From: Isoetes taiwanensis
Lineage: Eukaryota; Streptophyta; Lycopodiopsida; Isoetales; Isoetaceae
DNA: 64,000 bases
Reading direction: 5' to 3'
NCBI GenBank assembly: GCA_021234155.1
Contig: JAJEKV010000002.1
Span: 35,570,128 to 35,634,127, forward strand
Shown here: positions 54,701-64,000 of the stretch, in pieces
Layout: each line of letters starts with the position of its first letter
Position numbering within the stretch: the first letter of the stretch is position 1
Notes under the pieces: generated by a model
What the model was told of the DNA's origin: nothing
The model's input: only the letters and a program-made list of their open reading frames with translations
The model's database searches: none
Position numbers and translations under genes: made by a program

Positions 54701-55787
54701 ACCTTGGCTATTAGACATCCCAAGATATATAAAAAATGGCAACATCATAACATCACTCATGTCAAAAATCTGTTTTCCAATGGACACCTCATCTCCTGGA
54801 CCAATCTTAGGAGATTAATTCATGGCACATCTAGTGATAAATCTGTCTACATTCATCTCAGAAATATCCTCAACAGGAATCTTCTCTCACTGGACGATGG
54901 AAATGGTCTTCTCTGGAAAATAGATGGAATCAATAAATATAAAGTCAGTAAAGTTTATGCTCGACTAAATCACAAGACTGCACATGTTAAAGCTAGGTCA
55001 AAGTGGTCTCTAACAGAGGATGAATGTAAAAGCTTATTCAACAATACTTGGAAATCCTACTGTCCCCCCAAAGTAAATTACTTTGTCTGGTTGGTTGCTC
55101 AGAAAAGTCTGCCAAATCTTGTGTCTCTGTCAAAGAGAAACTCTGTTATTAGACCTGAGTGTCAATCTAACTGTTCGAGTGAGGAAACCATGCAACACAT
55201 TTTTGATTGCCCAAAGCTTTCTCTTTTTTGGAAATGGTTTTATAGTAAATTTGGTAATTTGTTCAATATGCAAAATCCTTTTAACTTGCTAAAGTGTATA
55301 CAGAATAATGATGCTTTTAAAAACACCATCATGTTCACTGCCTTATGGAACATCTGGAAAGCAAGGAACAGGATTGTGCATGGTCATAAAAAATTCTCCC
55401 TATTCTGGATCAAAATGCATTTCCAATTAGATTTAAAGGCTTTTGGTACTGCTCACAAAAGTAAAGCTGCAGGTTCTTATGACAGGAATTGGGATGGAGT
55501 TGGTAAATTTGTTGGTAGCTTCAATATTTTTGTTTCAAAACTTGATGTCATTAATTCTAATGCCCCTTTTTCTGATGTCATTGATAGAGTATCTGGAATT
55601 TCTCAAGGGGGAAGGCAGGACCAAATTTGATACAATGCTCAGCTATCATGAAGCTACTCTATATAGCAACAACACAGGAGTTACAGACTTGAAGCCTCCA
55701 GGGCCTAATGCATCAGCAGATGAATTGAAACTTTATCAGGTCAGATTAAACGAGAATGAAAACTCTTGGGCCAAAATTTTTTCTTGA
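51742..55787 (+). pseudogene. L1 ORF2: endonuclease, reverse transcriptase, zinc-binding tail
   Basis: Starts MKIITWNVRGAKGPIKRRRI. The endonuclease shows LLQETKL, FGVINVYAPTN and WVISGDFNNTP, then breaks at 52205. The linker (KGFYSKIKQMKSWIKNWSKT) leads to the RT frame 52924-54381: SKGKSPGPDGIPPELY, SVGFITLVPKVDKPITFSDW, RPISLTNSSYKLCAKVIANR, LKLDFKRAFDSVNWDFLE, RGVRQGCPLAPYLYLVVAEM and the catalytic ISQYADDTFAF. A shift in the A7 run at about 54354 continues to 55630, with YCPPKVNYFVWLVAQKSLPN and CSSEETMQHIFDCPKLSLFW (zf-RVT), then LWNIWKARNRIVHG. A further shift gives a tail ending at 55787. Confidence 0.88.
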
Positions 55788-56501
55788 GAGGTCGTTCGGA
55801 TGTCTTTGCATCTTCAACTTTTGTTCATGTATCACTACTCTTTGGTGATAGGCATTTCGATAGTCTGAGAGAGTTATACTACTCTCATAAGATGATAGCA
55901 TTTGTATGGTACATTGCTCCTACTCATGGGACAAAGTGATCTTCACTCATTGCTGATGGAGAATGGATCGAGAATATAACACTATCACTTTGGTACAGGA
56001 CAAAGGCTTCTCTTTGGGTCTACAATTCCATATTTGATCGAGAAAATGCGGGAATGAGTCTCCTTAGCCAAAATCTTCAACCCGAACTTCAAATACCTAT
56101 GGCTCCCTTCTTATTGTCCCCAAATCTCCTGTCAATAGCTCATCTGCTAGTACTCAATATTGTATCTATTGCTTGTCTAACTACAAGCTCTAGCATTTTG
56201 CTTGGCTCTTTGTTCATGCAGGTTTTGGTTCTCTGGTCACAGCAGGGGGTTGTGATTTCTGCCCTCTCACAAAGGGCAAGGCACTTCACATTCACAGATT
56301 ATCTCTTAAACTTGAAGCAGCCGGTGTGAAGTTTCTTGTTTTTTGTTCACAAGCTTGAAGATACATTTCACCATATTATCTTGTTTATATTTAAACTTTT
56401 AAACTTATTTAACTCTGGTGGCTGCTGATATGGATTTTTCCCATCAGTCACAATATTTGTATGGCTTTAATTAATTAATGGAAAAAACACCTCTTACTCT
56501 C

Positions 56502-56528
56502 AAAAAAAAAAAAAAAAAATCTCTCCTC
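56502..56528 (+). repeat. L1 poly(A) tail and right TSD
   Basis: A18 at 56502-56519 followed by TCTCTCCTC (56520-56528), identical to 48406-48414. Confidence 0.88.
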
Positions 56529-57279
56529 AAACAAGAGATTGTGCCCCACGAAGATCTAAAGAAGCTTTGGGGTGACAGAGTTCCAAATAAATCTGGCTAC
56601 AGGTATTTTCCCCCAAATGTTTTGTTCAAACTGAAAAATTAAGGCATATGTTTTCTTGTACAGGTTGAAGAATCTGAGCAATGAACAATACAAAGAGTTC
56701 ATGCAAATTTACAAAAAATTACCAGGGAAGCCACATACATGGGGTGGAATGGCTCTGGAACACAGGCGTGGCTTATTATCCGCATATAGAGGGGAGGTCA
56801 TTGGTGGAAGAGCTTCTCGGATTATTATAAAACTCCCCATGAGAAAGCCGAGGCCAGTTCTTCTAGACCCAAGAGAAAGCATAGGCAAATCCAACCTGAC
56901 GAGGAGGAAAATAGTAAAAGTGACAGGGATGATGAAGATGATAGGGAAATAACCAAATCAGGTTCCTCTAGACCACACATTCAATCTGAACTCACAATCA
57001 AAACAGAAAAGCAGAGCAATGTTCTGAGACCAAATTCAATTATTAGTTGTGTTACAAAAGAAAAAAATCTCAAGCTTGATCTAGATTATTTATCAACACA
57101 GAAAAGGTAACATCAAATCCACTTCAAGAATCAGGTATGTCTACTACCATTTTGCATCATGTTGGTACGTATTGTCATGTTGTGCCTCTATGATGCCATC
57201 GTTAGGAGCATTTAGGTTGCAATGGATGCGAATGATAGATGAGGTATGTGTGGTGGTGGTGAGTTGTTGGCATCCACCA

Positions 57280-57915
57280 TGTCCCACACCACACCCCACG
57301 ATCTCCCACCACTACACTCTACCATCTCCCACCGCCACACTCCCACACCACACACCACCACCACACTCCACCACCACACTCCACCACCACCACCACACAC
57401 ACCACCACCACCACCACACTCCTCCACCACCACCACACTCCACCACCACCACCACATTCCACCACCACCACCACACTCCTCTACCACCACCACACTCCAC
57501 CACCACCACCACACTCCACCACACGGACTCCACCATGTCCCACACCCAATCAACCACCACACTCCCACCACAACCCACCCACACCCCACCACCACACCCC
57601 ACACTCCCACCACCCCCCACCACACCCCACCACCACACCCCATCACCCACCTCCCACCAACCACACCACACCCCACCACCACACCCCACCACCCACCACC
57701 ACCACACCACCACACACCCCACCACCACACCCCATCACCACACTCCACCATGTCCCCACCACACTCCACCACCACACACACACCACCACCACCACCACCA
57801 CACACACCACCACCACCACCACCACCACCACAGACACCACCACCACCACCACAGCGTGTTGTGTGGTGTGTACTGTGCAGCGTATGTTGTGTGGTGTGTG
57901 GTATGTGGTGGTGTG
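57280..57915. repeat. CCA/CCACA low-complexity array switching to TGTGG at its end
   Basis: About 570 bp consist almost only of CCA, CACCA and CCACA units on the plus strand. At about 57853 the pattern flips to GTGTTGTGTGGTGTG on the same strand until about 57915. Long open frames on both strands here (His/Pro/Thr or Gly/Val/Trp only) are by-products of the repeat. The complement is a run of GG-T-GG units with quadruplex potential. Confidence 0.92.
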
Positions 57916-58019
57916 TAGAGACTACCTTGTGTTGTGTGGTGTGTGATTGTGGTTTTCCATCAGTACGTGGCTTACTATGTTAGGAGGTGACATATCGTAG
58001 TGTTTTGTTTTTGCGGACT

Positions 58020-58740
58020 ATGGCGGACTTGTGAAGGAATGGTTGGCTGCAACATCAGCTAGGTTTGATAGATGCAAGCAGCGATTGCAAGCAAAGCGAG
58101 GATAGGAAAAATGATATCAAAAAAAGAAAGATTGAGTTGATGGAGCATAAAGCATCGAGAAATTAGAGCTGATTTGCCGCGGATGGCAATCAATCATGAC
58201 AGCAAATAAAAGCGGCCGAGGGTGTTCGGGTTGTAAGCGAACTAAAGGATGAAGAGCTAAATGGTACAGTGTTGCCTGGGCTGAAACAATTAAATAAGGA
58301 ATTAACAGAAACTGAAATTGAGCTAAAGGCATGTGAAGACTTACTGCTGGAGCTGCTACCTCGAATGCAAAGATTTGAGATTTTTTCTGAGCGTAGTGGT
58401 CATGACACTCCTTTAGATCCTGCACTTCCAATGCTTCCTGAGGCAGAAGAAGAGGGTGATGAAGGTTGTCCATTTTGTGGACGTTGTCTAAAATGGGAGG
58501 GTAAAATGTTGCCAGTTGTGATAATAGAATGCAGTCACCAGTATCACATTCCATGTCTATCACACCATCATCTCTAACCCTCGTCTAAAGACTCTATTGA
58601 TTTTGAATTTGTTTTGCAGACACTCTAGAACCTGCTGCAGCCCCAGTTGTGGCCACATTATGACTGAGACATGGCTTTTGGCTTTTGGTGTTCGAGTGGT
58701 ACCACAAGAACCAATAGACACAAGTAAGTCCAAAGAGGGG
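58020..58740 (+). pseudogene. Zinc-finger-like gene remnant
   Basis: Decayed upstream pieces (GLVKEWLAATSARFDRCKQR, then KNDIKKRKIELMEHKAS) lead into an open frame to 58577: GLKQLNKELTETEIELKACE, LLLELLPRMQRF, an acidic EAEEEGDEG and GCPFCGRCLKWEG followed by VVIIECSHQYHIPCL. The C-x2-C...C-x2-H/C-H pattern looks like a RING/treble-clef zinc site with a preceding coiled coil. After an acceptor at about 58619, SRTCCSPSCGHIMTETWLLA may supply the last ligands. It could be the 3' end of the gene at 48367-57110, but I have no direct evidence. Unrecognised. Confidence 0.45.
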
Positions 58741-58837
58741 TGAAAGCAAGGTTTGGGAAGTCTCGATGCTTGTACTCAGGTCTCTTTCATCCTGGCTTAG
58801 TCTCTTCCATCCTGGCTGGCTTAGTCTCTTTTGCTTG

Positions 58838-58919
58838 TCCTGTTTATTGTATCTAAAGTGCCCCCTGGGATGAGATCGCTCGCTCATTCTAGGGGCACTT
58901 TAGATATATATAAACAGGA
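58838..58919 (+). ncRNA. Strong hairpin, miRNA-precursor-like or fold-back element
   Basis: TCCTGTTTAT...TATCTAAAGTGCCCC pairs with GGGGCACTTTAGATA...ATAAACAGGA. The inner part (CCTGGGATGAG/CTCATTCTAGG) also pairs, leaving an 8-base loop ATCGCTCG. Arms of about 36 nt with few mismatches suit a plant pre-miRNA or a tiny fold-back transposon. No known miRNA recognised. Confidence 0.45.
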
Positions 58920-59640
58920 ACATCGAAAAGAGAGTAAAAAGCCTGGTGCGTGACCCTCGTGAATGGTTGTCAACTCACCAGGCTTGATATTGTTCGCTGC
59001 AAACAATATAGATTCGCTGCAAACAAGTGCCTTAACTAATGTTTCTTGATGTTGTCCGCGAGGTCTCTTGACTTAGTGTTTGCGTAAGTGCGAAATTTGA
59101 GACCAAGGATATCCAACAGTTATCCACGCCTCGATCACTTATGAGACTGCAAGATACCTCCCGGTTGTACCTAGAATTCACCCCATTTGATACTCTAAGT
59201 CAATCCCATTGGCGGCGGCATGGAGACTCAAAAGCGAAATTTGGATAGTCAAGCCTGAATGCGATCATTATCAAGTAAATCACCGATGCCACATACATGA
59301 TTTATTTTTTGTATTTTTACGTGGTCTTCCTCATTTCAATTATGTTGCGAGAGATAAATGCTACTGCGGCTGGAAGCCATGGCGAAGAGATTCCTAGTGC
59401 ATCGATTTAGGGGGAAAATTAATTCCCTTGAGATTCATTAAATGCGGGGTCCTTCACGAGAAAAAGTTTTGGTGCTGAATATGAGCCAAATGCGGATGCG
59501 GTGATGAAATTGACAAAGAAACCGGGATCCTTCAATTTCACAACAAACCCGGGGTTTTAGCTTCTCAAAAGCTCGAAGGCGAATCTTAATTTACGGATGT
59601 TGGTCGAAACTTCTTGAACAATAGCATCTGCATGAAATGA
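58920..59640. other. Intergenic, no gene seen
   Basis: Nothing coding. A 15-base direct repeat TTCGCTGCAAACAA occurs at about 58989 and 59012. Confidence 0.45.
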
Positions 59641-59649
59641 ACACTAAAG

Positions 59650-60430
59650 CTGTTAGGATGTGTATACCACACCAAACCATGCACCATACCATGCCCCACA
59701 CTCATCATATTCACGAGCGAGCACCTTAGTCTGTGTACATTACCACACACCACACCACACCCCACCACACACCATACCATTCACCACACACCATACACCA
59801 AATGGTGGAGTGTGGAGTGGTGGTGGAGTGTGGTGGTGGTGGAGGTGTGGTGGTGGGGGTGGTGGTGGTGGATTGTGGTGGTGGGGGTGGTGGAGTGGTG
59901 TGTGGTGGTGGTGGTGGGGGGTGGTGGTGGAGTGTGGTGGAGTGGTGTGTGGTGTGGTGGTGGGGGGGTGGTGGTGGTGGAGTGGTGTGTGTGTGGTGGT
60001 GGTGGGGGTGGTGGTGGTGGTGGTGTGTGTAGTGGTGTGTGGTGCTATGATGTGGTGTGGTGGAGTGTGGTGGTGGGGTGTGGTGGTCGTGGTGGTGTGT
60101 GGTGGAGTGTGGTGGTGGTGGAGTGTGGTGGGGGGTGTAGTGGTGGTGGTGTGGTGTGGTGTTGTGGATTGTGGTGTGATGTGGTGGTGGTGGAGTGTGG
60201 TGGTGGTGGTGGAGGGGGTGTGGCGTGGGATGTGTGTGCATGTGGTGGTAATGTGGTGGTGCAAAGATGTGGTGGTAGTCTATGGTGATGGGATAGATGG
60301 GGTGTGGTGGGGTGAGGGGAGATTCTCGGATCATACATTAACATGCACACACCCACATGACACCATGGACATAATGCAACCCACACCACACCACACCACA
60401 CCATCACGACACTACACATCACATCACATC
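59650..60430. repeat. CCA then TGG then CCA low-complexity array
   Basis: Plus-strand sequence is CCACA/ACCATAC-rich to about 59800. It flips at ACACCAAATGGTGGAGTGTGG to a 530-bp TGG/GTGG run, and flips back to CCACACCACACC at about 60340-60420. The TGG part is inverted relative to the 57.3-57.85 kb array, so the two could base-pair over a 2 kb spacer. Confidence 0.9.
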
Positions 60431-62540
60431 ACTTTTATCCTATTTAAATCGACATAAAAATCTGCCTGGCCTGCTCTCATAAACACTTCGAGAAATTAGG
60501 TACACCACGATAATAATTACATTCCTCTTCTAATCATTAGAAAAGGATCGGGTCCTAAATCCAATTTTCCTACGATCGATTTTTGGCGTTTCATTCCCAA
60601 TTCCGCCAAATCGAAGAAGTTCATTAAGGCAACATGGTAGGATCCATGTTGAGAGATCCTCGGCTATTGTAGGGTGACCCGAGAAGGGCATTGGCACATG
60701 TTAAGCGAGCTCGTGATAAATCTCACGAAGGTGGATATGCCTAAATCCACCTTCTTTGCTGATTTGAATCAACCTAAAGGCATACAACAATTTGGATGTT
60801 GGGCCTTCAATGGCTATGCTTGGAGTCAGATTGGCGAGGAAGAGAGCTCTTAGAGGCGAGTTCATGAGCTTATGTTACATCTTTCTTTGCAAGGGCATTT
60901 GGTATATTTGTTCTCTGTCACTTGTCGCTCGACTGCGCAGCAGCGGATTTTCTTGGCGAATTGCGTACTTACCACCGGGGATGCACGGGAAGCAGCGGCA
61001 AACCTCATCTGTTAAGTGCAGGATGGCTGCAGAAAGCTTAGATGCTTTAGTCGCGAGAAAACAATAATTTTGGATGCACCGGTTCTCGAGAAACCCGATC
61101 ATACCCGGCATTTCTGTTGCTTAGGAAATCATGCATGTAAATTTAGTTTCAGTCTGAGCTTTCAATGGAAAGCCAAATTTTGTAAAGCCAAATTTTGTAA
61201 GATCCTTTTTAATATATCATACTTTCCAGAGCTGTACGTGCTTGAATCGATTGTCTTTATTCAACAAAAATTTGTATCTTAGGATCAGTTAGTTATAGCT
61301 CAAATATTTTTAGATTGTACACACACCGGTAAAGGAGTACTCAATTGTCATGTTCTAATAATATTCCAAACATTAAATATTGCATTTCGGACTAGAGTCA
61401 ACTACACACAATTCACATCTTTGCATCTGGTACACCACAATCTTTTGTACAACACAATAACCACCACATGCACCACCATACTAAGCACCATAACTAAGAA
61501 AACATGATTTGAGAAATAAACTAACTTTTGTGATTCCTCCGGATAGTGGGCAGCATGTTCTTCTCTTACATTTCTCTCAATCTTCTAGTTCTAACATCCT
61601 TTGTGTTAGGAGACACTCACAGTGTTCTCAATCCAAAATTTTGAATCTTTTCTATATGTTCATACGAAATTGCGCCGAATCTTTTAGCCCTCTTGTAAGA
61701 AACCCATTTCCCACCATTGTGTCGATCTCTTCCCTCTTTTTCTTTGCCTTTTGCTGCGGGTTTCTTGGGTGAACACCTAATACCTTTCAAGATCTCGGCT
61801 GGCTGATTTTGTCACTTGTTTGAGAATCGCGGCGTGGTCTGTTTATTGCAAGGCGGCTATTCTTGGCTGCTAGGCGGTCATTCTTTGGTAGAAGTTTGGC
61901 GATCTGCATGGAGTCAGAGGCTCCTTATAGCGATGCTCTTGGCTTCCAAATCCTTTAATTCTTCACCTATGAATTTTTCCAATGTTTTATCCCTCAAAAA
62001 TCAAGTAAAATTTCTTTCTTCGTGCTATCCTCCATTCTTTTTGGTACATTTTTATGGAAAGGCGTTAGCAAACTAAGGACAATCGGCATTTCTTGCTTGC
62101 ACTTCTTGATGAACGGATCATACCCAATTCTGCAAGCTCAATTTTTCTTCTCTTCTTCTTTTCCTCTGGCGTCTTTTCTTCAACATTTCTTGTTCCTTGG
62201 TTCTTCTTCGTTTTCTCCTGTCTGAAATGCCGGTTTGTGTACAGATTACCTCATCAACATCCATATCCACAATGGATTGGAGCTTACGGACGAGGAGGGA
62301 GCCAAAGAAACGGGGCCTTGAGGCAAAAAAACAGGAAGGGGCCAAAGAATAGGAATTTGAATTTGAATTTTAGTTTTTGAAATTAGAATTTCCTCCACAG
62401 CTGAGCGGGACTCTATTCTTAAATACCGGCAGCTGAGCGGTGCCATAATTATACTTTCATACCATAAAAGTGGTGGATGCAATGCCACATTTTGGGGGGA
62501 CAGGGGGGACAGCCGAATTGGAACACCACAGCGTGCTTCT
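60431..62540. other. Non-coding stretch
   Basis: No gene that I can support. Short ORFs around 60792, 61509 and 61816 have random-looking composition. The duplicated hexadecamer AAGCCAAATTTTGTAA occurs at about 61172 and 61187. Confidence 0.45.
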
Positions 62541-64000
62541 ACCCTTGGCACTTGAAATAAATGTCAAGGGCCAATAGAATAAAGCTTAAGGTAGTGGGGT
62601 TGAGTAGTACAATAGTACAATTCCAGGATAAGTAGCGAATAGCAGTTACCTGCTAAATGTTCGAATGTGTCTTGCATAGACACCTAAGACTAGCTTTCCC
62701 ACATGATCCATATCTGGATCAGACAGAGATGACGCCATGGATTACATGGGGGTGCAAGTTAACATATACAGGACTTGAACATTGATACAAGTCGGGATTA
62801 TATTAAACGTAGGTAATTGTAGAAAGGCTCACAAAATACAAGGCAGGCACCTTGATGACTCCAGGTAACTTACGATTCCTACAAAGGCTCAGTCGCTCTT
62901 AGGCCATGACTATGGCTTAAATGAGGATGCCAAGTCATTTGGAATGCCACAACAATGTGATAACAGACGTGAAGGAGTAAATGGATTGGTGACTCTACTG
63001 AATAAAGGTCACAGCCAACGGGTGAATTGTCTAGCGATCTGGATAGAAAGGTTATTACCTAACATGAGGACATATGACGTACCCCCAGAGAGTTGAACAC
63101 AAGATCTCTGAATAGAGGAGGCCTATCTTGAGGGGTCTTTGGGTCGTACTGTCCTTTGGGATATTCACATAATCCCTTGGAATACGTAAGTTCATTTGCG
63201 GAACTTAAAGACGTTCAGGCATTAAAATAATGGTTGGAAATACCTTGCCCAGACCACGTCGGGATATCCTAGGGAGAGTTGACTGGACAACAATGCTTGG
63301 TTTGCATTAGATTGATATACTAGAACAATTCTAAGTGATCGACTAAAAGGAATTCCAGTATGGTAGAATATCCTTGTGTAGAATTGGAACGAGTGAAGAT
63401 ATACTGCAAGTCGAGATAACAGTAGGTAGAGTCATGTGGCAGCTCAAAGTGTAATTGAAAATTAAGGACGAAGAATTTATAGACTAGAATGATTTACATT
63501 AGGAAGGCGAGTTACTCTTTTGAATAGGGAGAGATGGGTTATTATATCCATTGAATATTAGAGGAAGCATTTCCTCATCGTAATGAATGGGGGCAGAATA
63601 AAAGGACAAGGTTGCATTCTAGGTGTGCGGGGATAAGATATTGGTTGCGTTCCACGGTTACAAAGTTCCACGACGAGCATCTGTCGCGGCGGGGAAATGA
63701 GGAATTCGGTCTCCTTCCTTGAATCGTGGATCCGTTCGCCACGTTACGGAGATTAACATCGAACTTGGCCATGTCGATGTAAGTGTTGAAAGGCGCTTGG
63801 CGAGGAAGAAAAACGATAGTGCGGGGAGGCGGTCGGCGGAGAGTGACTCTGGCGGAGAGAGGTCGACTCCGTGGCGGGGAAAGATTTTTTTTTTCCATCG
63901 TATTTTTTATCTGGCCGGACCGTATAGGTCTTGTTGAGTGCAAAATACGTCCCTAACTTTCGATTGTAAACACTCAATCTGCAGGCAGCGCACCTTTTGG
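62541..64000. other. Non-coding, possibly decayed LTR-type repeat
   Basis: No coding signal. The style of the sequence (GGAATTCCAGTATGG, AGTCGAGATAACAG, GAGTCATGTGGCAGC) resembles 47050-48050, and both may derive from one old retrotransposon family. I could not align them convincingly by eye. Confidence 0.3.

Larger units (their letters stand above)
48415..56519 (+). mobile_element. Near full-length L1-type LINE, 8.1 kb
   Basis: Starts GGCAGCAGGAGG after the TSD and ends in 18 A's (56502-56519). Order: a 0.7 kb 5' region with an extra ORF, ORF1, a broken ORF1 tail, ORF2 with endonuclease, RT and a zinc-binding tail, then about 730 bp of 3' UTR. The poly(A) tail, a TSD and the WxxWKxRNR tail in ORF2 mark it as L1. 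Frameshifts in ORF1 and ORF2 make it inactive. Confidence 0.9.
48367..57110 (+). pseudogene. Host-like gene whose first coding exon is split by an L1 insertion
   Basis: ATG at 48367 opens MESELNAIGYTMKSLL (to 48414). The L1 follows, and the frame resumes after the second TSD copy as KQEIVPHEDLKKLWGDRVPN to a donor at 56602|56603. Exon 2 (acceptor 56663) joins in phase to give SGYRLKNLSNEQYKEFMQIY and LPGKPHTWGGMALEHRRG. One base is missing in the G4 run at about 56790. Shifted, the protein goes on as GGHWWKSFSDYYKTPHEKAE, the basic RPKRKHR nuclear-type signal and a Glu/Asp-rich region to a donor or stop at about 57107. Unrecognised; possibly a nuclear protein. The frame match across the insertion is strong evidence for a real gene. 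Confidence 0.7.

Noticed and set aside
57172-57983. Long overlapping ORFs on both strands (His/Pro/Thr-rich and Gly/Val/Trp-rich)
   Set aside because: They are translations of the CCA/TGG low-complexity array; both strands and all frames are open for the same reason.
59660-60457. Long ORFs in the second CCA/TGG array
   Set aside because: Same repeat artefact; no start context, no domain.

Overview
The window looks like nuclear DNA of a land plant. It has an intact, spliced DUF569 (fascin-fold) gene, small GT-AG introns, plant-type L1 LINEs and a Tat/Athila-like Ty3/Gypsy element with extra ORFs. Dense nesting of old transposons points to a large, repeat-rich genome (fern, lycophyte, bryophyte or gymnosperm). 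I cannot name the species.

Layout. 1-1622: 3' end of a non-L1 LINE ('LINE-B') with a (TTCTA)n tail. 4799-5802: the DUF569 gene, three exons. 6598-6990: a 5'-truncated L1 with target-site duplications (TSDs). 8828-11556 (minus): an uncharacterised gene with a SAM-like domain, four exons in phase 0. 12794-13639: a Harbinger/Tourist-like element with TTA TSDs. 13745-27850: a minus-strand LINE-B split by a 12.7 kb DNA transposon (14653-27363). About 30000-45270: another LINE-B, split by an 11.1 kb Gypsy element (31791-42868) and by a 270 bp MITE (42962-43231). 48367-57110: a host-like gene whose first coding exon is split by an 8.1 kb L1 (48415-56519). 57.3-57.9 and 59.6-60.4 kb: long CCA/TGG arrays that switch strand. 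58.0-58.7 kb: a zinc-finger-like gene remnant followed by a strong hairpin. The rest is non-coding or too decayed to read.

The most exciting item is the 12.7 kb transposon. It has 25-bp terminal inverted repeats (23/25 identical) and a 4-bp TSD (GTAT). The insertion site can be checked against another LINE-B copy in the same window. Rightward it encodes a protein with the GHTHDDID / MDQAKT / LYLQ-DN signature of DUF7869-type transposase-like proteins. Leftward it encodes a long unknown protein that begins MARTKQTAR, an exact copy of the first eight residues of mature histone H3. The element also carries about 20 copies of a palindrome, AAATTGGGC(N)GCCCAATTT, in introns, leaders and the divergent promoter region. 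They are almost absent elsewhere in the window. The proposal is a multigene transposon that pairs a histone-tail mimic with a transposase and a dispersed dyad-symmetric site. Most of its reading frames now carry indels, so this copy is probably dead or the assembly has homopolymer errors.
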